Below, piece by piece: positions 1-11,340 of a DNA stretch of 64,000 bases (positions are counted from its first letter, which is position 1; each line of letters begins with the position of its first letter). The DNA lies in assembly GCA_015499995.1 (NCBI GenBank), contig JADNRV010000006.1, forward strand, positions 743,653 to 807,652, in the 5' to 3' direction. The notes beneath the pieces were generated by a model. It had not been told where the DNA came from, made no database searches, and was given only the letters and a program-made list of their open reading frames with translations. This DNA comes from Flammula alnicola (taxonomy: Eukaryota > Basidiomycota > Agaricomycetes > Agaricales > Strophariaceae). A program made the position numbers and the translations under genes.

Positions 1-275
1 ACAGGAAATTCCAGCAAAATGCACGCGCTTGGGATATTTTTATCTCTTACCACTGCGCTTACAGACGAACATGTTCGTTCATCTGTCGTGGCCAACGTAA
101 CAGCCCAAGATCACAGCTCCCACCTCCCAAGACCGTATATGCGTCTTTCTGCACATCCTCCTCCAGACGTGTCTTCGTTCTTACGGCACACTACCAAACA
201 AGAAATTCTTCCTAGACCAACAAGTTACTCTATTCATCTTTGAAGACCGAACAACCAATCCTTCGCCAGCTTTCA

Positions 276-954
276 TTACGTTAAGGCTTCCAACATCCTC
301 TCATGCTCTGCCTGATTCTTCTTCGCCTCGTTGAATACCGCTTCCCAGTCCTTACACTCGTATACCCCACGCCAATCGATAGGGTTTTTGTGTGACGCAA
401 ACTGGAAAGATTCGAGCTCTAAGTCCCCGTGGCACATGACCATTTGGCGCACGTAGTTGAGGCAGTGTCGTGTGAGGGCGGAAGGACCAATATCATCTTC
501 GCCGCGATCTCGAATTATTTCTGCGCGTATGATGTCCAGGCACTTGAGTTGGTGCATCATCGACACCGTGTAGGGCTGTCGATGGGGCCCGAGGTGGACG
601 ACGCCATTGCGAGGTGCGATGGCCGCCCACTCTGCTGCGCCATCCTCCGTGTCTAGGCGAAAATGTTTGGGGTTGTCGAATGTCATTAGGATCGTTTTCC
701 GCTCTATAGGCCAGATTTCCGGATAATCATCCCCGACATAACCTGAGAAGCAAGATTTCACGTCGAAAGTTAAGCAAGTGACAGACAGTCTCGAGGCGCT
801 TGCTGTTCCACTCACTGTACTCCCTTGTCAAATGCGCGATTTGTTTGTTAATCCACAGTGTCCCGACGAGCTTTACTAAGAAGCTTAGAGCGATGAACAG
901 CAGGCTCACGCCTGTGAGTGATGCAGGCGCCCACCGTTTCGAGAAGGACCGCAT
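276..954 (-). CDS. UstYa-like (DUF3328) protein 1
   Basis: Two exons (954-783 and 742-276) joined by a 40-base intron give about 212 aa. There is an N-terminal membrane anchor at roughly residues 10-35, then a lumenal domain with the DUF3328 landmarks: a DDYPEIWPI-type segment, a first motif HQLKC and a second motif HCLNYVRQ. UstYa-family proteins are membrane-bound oxidases or cyclases that modify ribosomal peptides in ascomycete clusters (ustiloxin, cyclochlorotine); most basidiomycete members are uncharacterised. The canonical first motif is HxxHC; here the second His is Lys, a variant I believe is common in agaricomycete members. The first ATG of the anchor exon is taken as start. It is divergent from the 7-TM gene. 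The family call is firm, the substrate is unknown. Confidence 0.8.
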
Positions 955-1548
955 GTGAAAGATCGAATGCTTCTACTTTTACAAATGCAAGATGCGTTAT
1001 CTTCACTGCTTAGAGGAGGAGAAGACAGTAAAAAAAAGAACCTGTCTAATCGGGTTTATGGTGGCTGTCGGTTTTGAATTTTCTTTGTCTTTGTTATTCC
1101 TTCAGTTCACAACGCTTGGCAGGTGCACCTGAGGAGTCGCAAAAGGGGCTAAGCGAAATTCCTCTTCTCGTCGCTATCATTCGGGCGGAATGTCGTCAAG
1201 GTCGACTTAATGTCTATTTTTTCTGCGTCCTGGCGTTACTCTCGTGATCCCAGGTTTATCCTGCTGAAAGCTACGGAAGTATTTTGCGACTGATGTCCAC
1301 TCAAAGCCAAAAAATGCCTAACTGTCGAGCTAATACTCTCACAGACCGCAGATCGACCATCAACCATCTCATATCGGTCAACTTGCCAGAATCGACACAC
1401 ATCCATATGACGCTCGGTTGCATGCTTAGTTTGTGCATTCTGAGCAATTTCGCATGGATGTAGAAGATACATAAATCCGCCTCACTAGGTGATAAAAGAA
1501 CCAGAGAAACTGAATCCCTCTATTCCCTCCCAGCAGTAGACTATCACC
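955..1548. promoter_or_regulatory. Divergent intergenic region
   Basis: About 590 bases separate the divergent starts of the UstYa-like gene (954, minus) and the 7-TM gene (1549, plus). It must hold both promoters. A CT-rich tract lies just before the plus-strand start. I see no recognisable operator and no further gene. Confidence 0.4.
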
Positions 1549-2762
1549 ATGTCGTCAGCATTGACCGAGTTCGAGCATTCGTATTATATCGGCAACTACA
1601 TGAGCGGTATCCTCTATGGTATGTGCACTGCCCTATTTTGGATAATCTGAACAGTTCTCTGATGGTGGTGTCGTCTATGCAGGGGTGAACCTCGTCATGT
1701 ATTTTCTGACATTGCAGGGCCTGTTACGGAAGAACAACCACAACTCAGCCAAAAGTCGCAAGTTTTTCGCCCTCTATAGCACCGTTCTCCTCCTGCTCTT
1801 GACCGTTGATATCTCTGTCAATGCGGTGTGGGGTGAACTCATGTGGATCAACGCTCGCGACCAGCCAGGAGGCGTACCGGGCTTCATCGTTACCCAGACC
1901 TCTGTTTGGTATCAAACTTTGGGTTCCACCTCTGTTGTGGCCATGATCTTCCTGGGCGACGCTCTGTTGGTAAGAGTAACTTCTCACTTGCCCCTTCACG
2001 TTTCTTACCTTCTCGCGTAGCTTTACCGCCTTTTCATCATCTATGGCTCGAGATACATTGTCATCGCATTCCCAATTCTGGCGTATCTGGCTGCATTCTG
2101 TAGGACATCGTCAGCATCTGGGAATTTTCCAAGACTAACGGTGCTCTGACAGCTCTGGCCATCATTGAACTGGTTCTAGCCGGAAAGCCTGGAGGGAACT
2201 TCTTTCATGGAAAGACAATCAACTTCGGAACACCCTATTACACGATCACCATCGCCCTCAACATCATCATTACTGTCCTTATCGTCAGTCGTCTGCTCAA
2301 GCTCGGCAAAGCTGTCTCAAGGGCTCTCGGACGCGACAGCGCAAGGATATACACCAGCGTTGCATCTATGTTGATCGAGTCCGCTGCTCCCTACAGTCTA
2401 GTCGGAATCACGTTTTTGATTCCCTATGCGATGGGTAACTCGACGGCCATCTCATTCGGGCAGGTCTGGGCCAAGCTCACTGTACGTTCTGTCCCCTCTA
2501 CTTGCTTGCCAGACCTATTAACATTTATGTATAGTGCTTGTCGCCTCAACTAATTGTCCTGCGCGTGGTCACCGGACGCGCTTGGGGTCGGGAAGTCATC
2601 ACTCAAGCCCAAAGCAACGTTGAATTCATGGTTGGTGGGAAAGCTGTTCATGCGACCGGGATCGAGCTGCAAAGCCACGGATACAGCCAAGGAGCTACTA
2701 CCTTGGGTGAAACTGCTACGGAAAAGTGGAACTCTAGCACCAAAAGCCTTGGTTCATCGTGA
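1549..2762 (+). CDS. Seven-transmembrane protein, agaricomycete GPCR-like family
   Basis: Five exons (1549-1618, 1683-1969, 2021-2099, 2153-2481, 2535-2762) give exactly 331 codons including stop, so 330 aa. Seven hydrophobic helices are spread over residues 15-260, followed by a hydrophilic tail rich in Ser, Thr, Gly and Gln. The last helix ends in LSPQLIVLRVVTGRAW, a signature I recognise from a very large unnamed basidiomycete 7-TM family, mostly annotated as integral membrane protein. It lacks STE3 pheromone-receptor features. All splice sites are GT-AG with consistent phases. Its ligand is unknown. The nearby small secreted peptides are candidate partners only by position. Confidence 0.8.
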
Positions 2763-3730
2763 ATGGTTAATAGTGGCATCCCTCTCTTAGGATAATGGAC
2801 TTAATAATGCTTATTGAGTAGTAAATTAAGCCGCGTTCCTTGTTCGGGTACTATATATATTCTTTGGTCTGGAATCAATTGGGATCCTTTTCTCGCCTGA
2901 AGCCAAATTAGTTCGAGCCCCAGCGTGAATTTGACATTTTACCACTTAATTAGCATGCATGACGGTCGGGTAATCTCCTCCGTCGAGAATATAAGAAGCG
3001 GTTTTGGCTCATTGGTCCTCATATACCATTTCACGACGTTCACTATTAGAGTTTACGAATTCGAGGGATTATAAATGAGACTCAGTACTAGTACAGATTG
3101 CAACCCCTACCCAGGTTGACGCCTGCGACGCAATACCGCGGCACGGTGCCCCCTCGAGCTCGACGCCATCTAAGCACCCCCGAGAGCGATCAGATTGGAA
3201 TGCCAGTGCTCCAACGTTCTTGAAGGCGTCTTTATACGATCTCGTCCCACACTGACCGGAAGCATCACGAAACGCCCCAGTGGATGAGGAAAAACCAGTG
3301 CCCAATTGATTGGTGTACTCAACATGAAGACAATACATGACATAATCCTCGGTACGGTAATCTTATCAAACGTATATCTGTAAGACATCACATATAACCC
3401 TATGTAACTTGATTGAATTACCAAAGGAGCGCTTCAATCGTGCGGACTTAAATCCTTTCCGGGAGGTAGGACACACAACTTGACATACTCGGGGCATAAT
3501 ATCCAAGCGACGAACCTGTAATTACCTGTACGACATGATAGATGGCCTAACGGTCCTCGAGACACAAATTAAGGCACCCCTAGGTTGACACCCTGTATCT
3601 ACGCGAGACTGGGCGACACGGAATGCGGTCCCGCAGATGCCAGTTGGTTATTACGTGCCAAGGTATTAGATGAATACTGAGAACATATGCAAATAAACGC
3701 TGATACAACCCACAGGTTCAAGGGCGAGTG
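2763..3730. other. Intergenic, no supported gene
   Basis: AT-rich sequence. A minus-strand open frame (about 3338-3069) lacks an ATG start, splice support and recognisable domains, so I do not call it. Confidence 0.4.
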
Positions 3731-3742
3731 AAGGTATAAAGG
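3731..3742 (+). promoter_or_regulatory. TATA box of secreted-peptide gene 1
   Basis: AAGGTATAAAGG lies about 40 bases before the ATG at 3780. Nearly the same string precedes the second peptide gene at 7011, which supports both gene calls. Confidence 0.5.
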
Positions 3743-3779
3743 CAGCGCTTGTTCTTGGGGAGAGGACCCATCTCGAACA

Positions 3780-3989
3780 ATGATGACCAAGTTCTTCACA
3801 TTCGCTATTTTTGTCCTCTCACTGGTTGTTGCCGGGATGGCACTGTCCGCCACTGCTTTACCCATTGAAGGTGAGGCTACCCTTTAGGCATGTTTTTACC
3901 TACGTTCATATTCTCACTGAACTTTAAATTTTCCAGAAGCAGAGACGAGAAGGCAAGACGCAGACTGGTTGAAGTCGTCCGGCAATTGA
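3780..3989 (+). CDS. Small secreted peptide precursor 1 (47 aa)
   Basis: Exons 3780-3870 and 3937-3989 with one GT-AG phase-1 intron encode 47 aa. Residues 1 to about 27 form a strong signal peptide (hydrophobic core ending in SATALP). A short acidic pro-segment ending in a dibasic RR follows, then an 11-residue tail, QDADWLKSSGN. Kex2-type cleavage after RR would release that tail as a secreted peptide. The gene at 7053 has the same design: TATA box, signal peptide, phase-1 intron just after the signal peptide, and a Trp-Leu-basic-Ser core. I know of no named family. The function is unknown; a signalling peptide or a modified-peptide precursor are both possible. Confidence 0.55.
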
Positions 3990-5340
3990 CCTTGAGAGAA
4001 ACGACGTTTTATTCACCGCCCGAGGTACGAGTACATTATTATAGCGGCATATAGCCAGTCTCACGCAAATGCGCCCGACGTGAGCAGCTGACTAGATTCA
4101 TTAGCAGGACTTCGAAATGATTTCTATATGATTCAGAAACGTCTTATGTCTTGTGTGTTATTGTGACTATCAGGCGATAGAGAAATGTATCTCGGATGTG
4201 AAAGAATAATTTTTGGCCGTGTAGAGTCAGTCATCAAGAGATCATGAAGTTATAAGTGAAAGCAATAAGAAATCAGGCCACACGACGTCGAAATCAGCGT
4301 CCGATTAGATACCATTGTCAATCAAGCATCATTCGGAGTACGGAAAATCAATGTTCGCTGAAGGGCACTCAGTATTGGGAAATTTATAACGACGGCGCTG
4401 GTGAAGCTATGGTGTGCAACTGGGTTGGTTGGGCTACGGTCAATGAATTCGATAAGGATTAGTCCTAGATATCGATCATGTCGAGGTGGAATATCTGCCT
4501 ATATCACGAATATTTACACACGCCCTGCCAGTGTCTTCTTCCGTCGACTGAGGACAATTGGCAATCAGCATACAGCCTGCTGCGCTGGTCTGTCTGAGCC
4601 TCCGTTTCGAGGAACTGAGACAATGCTAAATTCCTTCGATATTCCAGACAGAGAAAGAATATTGAAGTGATGATATAATTCAAGTAAGGATGTCCACCTT
4701 TTCCATTTATACTACATCAGTCACCATATTCCTCGTTTCAACTATCTCAAACGTCAGGCAGTTATACAATGATCGTTTCAGCTGGGGGTTGTGAAGGGAT
4801 GACTTGGGGAGGATGACTTCATCAGTGGAAGGAATAGATGTGATCTGTACAATAGCCCAAAATGCTTATCCTACTGGAAAACATACACATAGACGAGGAC
4901 GACGTGGTGGACTGAATTGACTGTAGCCTATTGCTTTAATCTGAACTTCCCTCTCTATACATCTTTCGAAGTTTCGATTGCACCATTTATGATTATAGCT
5001 ATCACGACAAACCGTGTGTAATGTTCCGAGCGCTCGTATCACCTCCGCAAGGATGGCTTCTCCGCGTTCAATGTCCGTGCAAATATCACAGCTTCATAAA
5101 TAAAATGCTGCATAGGAGACAGACTGATATAATAAATATAGATGGTATTGTTTTAGGTCACAGCCGCACGAGCTACAGGCTAATCACCGCCTGGAATGCC
5201 AAACTAGGGATCGAGAGTGATGGAAATCCGCCGGAGAATCGCCCCAGGTCTTTAAGGCTGGGAAGAAACATTTCTTATATATTCCAAATCTGAAGTCCCC
5301 TTCATCAGTTGAACATTTCCCGGCATTACAAGCCACAGCA
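3990..5340. other. Intergenic, no supported gene
   Basis: AT-rich, with short unsupported open frames only. I see no repeat or RNA gene. Confidence 0.4.
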
Positions 5341-5421
5341 ATGATCAAGCCTACCGTCTTTTTACTTTTCTTCCTTGCGCTTCTCAGCAAGGGCAATCCT
5401 TTGCCTAAGAGCGAGCTTTAG
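5341..5421 (+). pseudogene. Possible degenerate secreted-peptide gene
   Basis: The ATG at 5341 opens a 26-residue frame, a clear signal-peptide-like stretch followed by NPLPKSEL and a stop. It resembles the first exon of the two neighbouring peptide genes and sits between them. There is no donor site before the stop and no good TATA box, so it is probably a broken copy, or chance. Confidence 0.25.
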
Positions 5422-7010
5422 GGTAGGAGCCTTTCTCCATCATACTTTCGATCTTGGCGCTAAATACAATTTATTAGCAAAATCGTTCCCAGTCAGCGAG
5501 AGTCGACAAGACTCGAACTTCCTCATTGTTGGCGATCCCACTGAAGAAAACTAGGAACATATAACCATGGTAACTCATCTTTTTCGTGCAAGATTTTGCC
5601 TGAGCTCTTCTGATATTGTTGTATGCCTAGAATCCTTTCCCCAGGATGATATGGCTATGGTTTGAATGTAAATACTTCATGAGGTCATTGACTGTATGAA
5701 ACGTGCGCCAATAAGGCAATATGTGATTTGCAATTCGAGTATGAAGACGGGTTCTACCAGATATTAACAATTATAAAATATCGACACTTTTAAGCTGCTT
5801 GGGGAGTTGAAAGCTACTTGAGTATATGCCTTTTTTCAAGTTGTTCTTTCTGCGTCGACGTCCTTCCACTGTACCCACTACATACGTTGGCACATCCTGT
5901 CACTTGAAGGAAGAGACCCTGACATAACAAAGTTATAGCACTAATTTACATATTTACTCCTTTCCTTCTCTCGTGTCCTATGCACATATTTTACGATGAG
6001 CCCCTAGCTGGCTTGATGATAGATCGGCGAGCGAGTGACCCTTATACGTACCCGCGCACGTGATTAATGATCGGTCTATAAATACATCACGTCAAAAATA
6101 GGCAATTCGCCACAATGTTGTGGTTAGCGCCTACTTAGCACTCGAGCATAAAACCTAGCCACGAGCCACGACGCAATGCCCGAGTCGAAGGTTCGTTCAA
6201 CTTTCGATAGAGAAATTTGATGTGTGCTTACTGCATGTTAAAATGTAAGCGGAGGTAGCCTTCCGCATTCTCGGGACTTCTCAGGCTGCCGCCATTCTCT
6301 CTTCTCCTGCAGAGTTGGGCACTCAAGTTTCCAAGCGATTATAATCTAGCCTTATGCAATCGGCAAAATTTTGTAAAGGCTCAGAATCACGAACCAACAG
6401 GTCGAAATGAACGCATGGACCATACTATCATGCATAAGCACATAATGTTAGGACTGCATGGACTGAAACCTTCAGTCACAATTTTGAACGAAGAAGAATG
6501 TCAAAATCACTGGACTTCTCGTTCAAAGACTGTGATTTTATCTTCGTCTCACTTGATATAGGAGTTTTACTATCAGCCGACCCTACCAAACCCGATAGTC
6601 ATCCGTCATGACAATTCTTTTTTATCGCCAACGAGCAACTCGAAATGGAAGCGGTTCGACAGATTGCACATGGGCAGGCATCTACATGCGGACGATGACT
6701 TGTGCTCAGTCTGTGCATTTGACCTTTTTAAATACCGCAATCGTGAGGCGCAGCATAGCTAAGAGGTCTCATGATAGGGCAATCGACGCCCGTGATGTCC
6801 AAAGTGAAATGTATTACATAGGTACGCCTAGAAGGAGAAAATAAAGGTTCCGCATCACAGTAATATCTTTTGTGGTTGACTTAGGCCCGGCATTCGGATG
6901 AAAGCACGACGAAATTTGGCAAGGCAATTCAACCCTAGCCCCGAATTGACAACGGAGCCTTCTAAGTAAGAATGGTCATACGACATAGACACACGCTGAG
7001 TATCGACGGA
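5422..7010. other. Intergenic, no supported gene
   Basis: AT-rich. A TATA-like string near 6076 precedes an ATG at 6115 that opens only a seven-codon frame. Nothing else is supported. Confidence 0.4.
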
Positions 7011-7023
7011 AAGGTATAAAAGG
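7011..7023 (+). promoter_or_regulatory. TATA box of secreted-peptide gene 2
   Basis: AAGGTATAAAAGG lies about 30 bases before the ATG at 7053 and matches the box at 3731. Confidence 0.5.
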
Positions 7024-7052
7024 CCTTGAGAATAAGCAAACTACATAACAAA

Positions 7053-7264
7053 ATGTCCAAAGCCATTTTCGTCTTCATTGGAATACTCCTTCTCTCCGTT
7101 GCAGCAAGGCCAGTTGCTGAAGCAGCTCCAGGTAAGCCATCCACGACTATCTACTGCATGAATACCGTCTGACAATGTTTCTAGACACTGGGACAAGCAA
7201 TATTCCAGGCAGAGCAGCTTGGTTGCGCTCTTTGCTGCTGGATGGGGAAGCAAACGCCAACTGA
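7053..7264 (+). CDS. Small secreted peptide precursor 2 (52 aa)
   Basis: Exons 7053-7131 and 7185-7264 with one GT-AG phase-1 intron encode 52 aa. Residues 1-25 form a signal peptide (hydrophobic core, Ala-rich end). A short linker and a Gly-Arg follow, then AAWLRSLLLDGEANAN. The core shares the pattern W-L-(K/R)-S with peptide 1, and intron position, phase and promoter spacing are the same, so the two look like diverged paralogues. Only a single basic residue precedes the core, so Kex2 processing is less certain than in peptide 1. No family is recognised. Confidence 0.55.
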
Positions 7265-8510
7265 GGTGAGGGACCCCGAGCATCGTCAACTTTGCGATAG
7301 CTGACTTGTCCTATCAAAGACATGCTCTCAAGGCTTTGCGCGCAATAAGCTAAGGAAACAGGGTCGCAGGATTTTATGATTTGTAGAACCACGAGTATAG
7401 GAGGAGCGTTACTATGATTATCGACAACGTTGAATTTATTAGACCACAAAGGACGTGTTGCGAGATGGGAAAATTATCAAGTTGAAGCCAAGTTGAAGCG
7501 ATCATAAAGGTCGAAATTCAGCGGCAACAAAACTCCGAAAGCCACTGATGTCCCAATGGACTGGTGACACAGAGTGCGAGGCCAACTTGATATTTCGGAG
7601 CATATCAGCAGCAGGGCATAGGTACGCGGGCGGAATTCTAGATAAGATTTGGCGGGGATGCCGTACTGAATACCCCAAGATGTTGGCCTTGGACAAGTCG
7701 TGATCGCGCAAGAATGATATCGATCACGAAGTACCTAAAAACGAGTGGCTCAGCCGCCTACCAGAGGGAGAAAGATGTCATGCGACTGGCAGACTCTTCA
7801 GATCTGGTCCTTGAATGGCCGTTGATATCGAGAGTGGGGTAATCACGGTATGGAAATGTAATTTGCTTGTCAGCTGAAGAACAACAACACTGTGGGTTCA
7901 GGTCATGTTATCAGGGTCAGGCAACGTTGGGTTTGAAACCAAAAAAGACAGCTTAAATGGAGTTTATAGAAGGTTCACGTTGCAAATGGGGAGGGACAAT
8001 GCCAAATGGCGGTGTGACCAGCAGGCCCAGGGCCACCAGTGTCACCAGTCATGGCAGTCCGAGGATAACAGCTGAGCGCCGAACCATTACCATGTAGGCG
8101 ATGTCGTCGACAAGTAGTAGCGTGAAATGGAGAATTGCCAAAGGGATTTTCTATTTAGGACTTGGTGAACTCAACACGGTTGCAAGCGCCCATTAATCGG
8201 CTTTTGCATATTGAGAATTGATGACGATAGCCATGTCGGATCGCGTTGCTTTTGATTATTGATAAAAGTTTACTGCTGTCCGGGTGCACGAGGTTGCAGG
8301 AGCTGAAAATCCAAATTACTTGCCATCTCGCGCAGAATATATTTCACCTAACTTTGGACAGAGAGAAAAGAGAGATCAAAAGTGGGTCCGTTACCAACTT
8401 AATTATGATCGTTCGCCATCCCCGAACACGAACAAGTGCGTGAGCACAATCAAGTTGATGACAGCCTCGCTTGGCCGATCAACGGGCATATCTGATCGTA
8501 AGCAATATAT
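7265..8510. other. Intergenic, no supported gene
   Basis: Short frames only, none with a plausible start, splice sites or domain. Confidence 0.4.
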
Positions 8511-9519
8511 TCAGAGTACTGTTTGATACTGGTTAATGAAGACTCCTAGATAAGATTATAGATAAGACGTTCACTAATGCAGATGGAAGTGCCTTACCCC
8601 AAGTCGCATTGTGATTGGTCCAGACGTCGATGTTGCACCCAGGGGAATATGTAGCACAAGAGATTTGATATCCGATGAAGGAACCTGATTTGCAGGGGAA
8701 AGGGACCATCTCCACTTCACCTCCAATCTTGGCTTCCACGATGCCCAGTTGTCGGACGCAATCCGGGCGCCTCGACCATGAAATCGAGCGTTCTTTCAGG
8801 GGTCGTTTGACATTGAGTTCACAGATTTCGAGAGGAACCACATCCCCGGAGTTGGGAAGCGAATAAGGATGAGGAAGAATATCTTCGCGGTTGGGAAGGC
8901 GGACCGCCAGGGCACATTTTTCCATCCCATAATCCAAGACGTTAAATTGGACTATTGTGTGGATCTAGAGAAGGCAGTAACGGCTCAGTAATGTATACTT
9001 ACAAAAAAGCATTGAGCGTACTTCATTTTTACTCGATACTTGTAAGTGTCGATCTGGTGGAGAGAGAACTCCGAAGTCGCTGAGCCATCTGTGAGCGTCA
9101 ATCGGGAACACCTTATTGGGCTCCGCTGGGCTAATCTGCGCCGCCAGGCGTGGTTCATTGATGAGCTTGTTGTAGTGCGAAGGCTTGACCTTGTGATAGC
9201 CGTACAACTCGTCAAGGCCAATATATGGATTTCGGAACTCTATGTTGTCAATGTCCTCGATAGATAACTTTGCATTAAGTAGCAGTCGTGCCACCCAAAT
9301 GAAGGCAAAAATGTCGAGCAGAAAGAACACGAGCAGCCCAATCGTCATGGCAAGCGACAAACTATTGGGCTGCGTCCCTCTTTCCCGTGAATGATCTAAC
9401 ATGGCGAATAAAAACGTAGTCCTCACGAGAGTAAGAGAAAAAGACTTACCTATGGGATCGTCACATTCCGGATCGTCGAGGAGCGTCAAAGATTCGAAGT
9501 CTTCTCGTTTATGAGGCAT
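8511..9519 (-). CDS. Single-pass membrane protein, agaricomycete family (possibly But2 C-terminal-like)
   Basis: The start is the ATG at 9519 (MPHKREDFESL). After an intron, a membrane helix (about residues 40-62) is followed by NPYIGLDELY and a C-terminal beta-rich domain containing DYGMEKCALAV, EICELN, FPCKSGSF and DVWTNHNATWG. A short last exon gives VFINQYQTVL and a stop at 8511. This layout recurs in agaricomycete proteins that I recall being tied to the But2 C-terminal domain; that assignment is tentative. A short cytoplasmic N-terminus and an extracellular domain are expected. Three introns, all GT-AG, are needed. The function is unknown. Confidence 0.6.
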
Positions 9520-10281
9520 AGTAAGAGACGAGAATTGAAGGGTCGTCGATGTTAGTAAGCTCACAGGTGGAACCAAGGTAGAACAATTTGAAGACGAAGG
9601 CGAAATTTAGGCGAGCTCGACCATGCCAGCTTGTGCGACCGTGAACCTCAGGGAAGGAAGCTTTAGATCTTGAATTGGCATGCGATACGGTTCGAACGTA
9701 TTTTCATTCGTGACATGAATGAGACAATCGTTAATAGGAGATTACAATAGGCTATAGTGTGCCAAGAGAAATTGATCAGTTCAGTGCAGATGCATCGAGC
9801 GAGACGAGTCGACGTGTTTGGAAGAATCAAGTCCGAAAAGTAAAACCGGGAGACAGGAAAGAGTCCGCAAGTTTCCGGGGGGTTTGTACATAGTCACGAT
9901 ATTTACCACGCTACGCCACTATCTCGGATTCTTCTTGATGGATAGTAGCCGTAAAGCTTACATGTTCAAAAGGCCGTAGGTCCACTATGACGTCCAAATA
10001 GAGTGTTCACAGTGAAATATGGACGCGACAACGACGACAAAAATAGATGAACAAGATTTTCCTTCGATTCGGTGGCCTACAAATATTTCTCGCCGTTCTC
10101 AGGGTGCTGCGCAAAAGGTTGAGTCCAACAATGTCAGAATACTCATATAATGGTTCCGAGGGACAGCTGTCCTCGAGTGGGTGTGTGTACAGCGGCTGGT
10201 CGCCACTGATCCTCTTAACAAACTTGCTTCTGCCGGATAGCGTTCCGAACGTTCCGGTGGTTCGACAGAACCTAATGGTAC
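9520..10281. other. Intergenic, promoter of the membrane-protein gene
   Basis: This must hold the promoter of the minus-strand gene starting at 9519 and the 3' flank of the GNAT gene ending at 10282. No other gene is seen. Confidence 0.4.
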
Positions 10282-11340
10282 TCATTCCACATTGGCGTTA
10301 CTTGTGTTCAAAGTGAATATGTGGAAGGGCCAGTCTCCCCGAGATGGCATAATCTTTTGCCCGCGATGGGTGAAGCCCAGAGCAATGTAAATAGGAACCT
10401 TGCAAACCGTATGAGGACATTTGGAGGAACGAGAATAAAGTGTAGAAGCGCACATCGGCGTCGTCTGTCGTCCCACAGGCCAGAGTTTCGCCGGACGTTG
10501 AAGCCTAAGTTGAGTAGAAGAACTTGTAAAAATGTGCCGCCAGGGTGTTAGATGGGTTCTCGTACTTTATCGCGAACAATATTAATCAAGGCTCGCATGA
10601 TGCCTTTCTTCCGGTAGTCGGAATGCACTATTGCCATATGAGGCCACCAGAAATCCAGCTTTCCCTACAGAACATAATTTAGCTCGAGTCGATACTGATG
10701 CTTAGAAATAGTACAGTCGGGCCAAGAATACCATTGACAAATCTCGGGAATTGTGCAAGATACTGATCAACAGAACGTCAGCGGTGAGAAGCAAGGCACG
10801 AGAAATTTTCACCCACCGTTGTCCTGAAGTACTCTTTATCTTGATCAGGAAGACGAGCCATAAATTCATTACAACCAAGTTCCCTTTGTTCGTCTCTAAA
10901 CGCAAACGCGTGAGGTCACCACTGTTTCTTAAGAGCACCATGTTTCCACTCACGTGCTGAACATCTCTCCACCAGGCGCTACCAGGCGGCATCCACAGTG
11001 TGAAGCCCACCAGTTCGCCGTCAGGATTTGTTGCTGTATAATATTCGCCTGCGAGCGCACCGGCTCGTAGCATGGCCAGGGCTTGCAACTTCAGTAAGGT
11101 TTTGCCACCTCCCGAAAGGCTGATGCCCCTTGATCTGATGTACGCCATTAAGCTGATTCGATGATCATAAAAGAGATAATATTTCTTACTATTATGCATG
11201 AGGTCATAGAATATATTTGCAGAATTGTCAATTTGTTCTTCTGTTGCAGCTTGGTGATCAATACTTAGCAGAACGTAAAGGGAAGATGGCTCACCCGTCG
11301 GATTCTCCACTCGCTGAACGGTGAATGCCATGGACGCCAT
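10282..11340 (-). CDS. GNAT-family N-acetyltransferase 1
   Basis: Multi-exon gene starting at the ATG 11340 (or the Met three codons later). Exons read in order: an N-terminal MASMAFTVQRVENPT strand; EEQIDNSANIFYDLM; AMLRAGALAGEYYTATNPDG with ELVGFTLWMPPG; YLAQFPRFVNGILGPT; a segment FWWPHMAIVHSDYRKKGIMR carrying the acetyl-CoA pyrophosphate-binding turn; and a last exon VPIYIALGFTHRG ending in GDWPFHIFTL. This is the usual layout of the large agaricomycete GNAT family, which transfers acetyl groups from acetyl-CoA to small-molecule or peptide amines. The substrate is unknown. A close paralogue lies at 23444-24544. Exact splice sites in the 5' half are uncertain. Confidence 0.7.

Noticed and set aside
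3069..3424. Minus-strand frames of 84-89 codons
   Set aside because: No ATG context, no splice partners and no recognisable domain; composition is like the flanking non-coding DNA.
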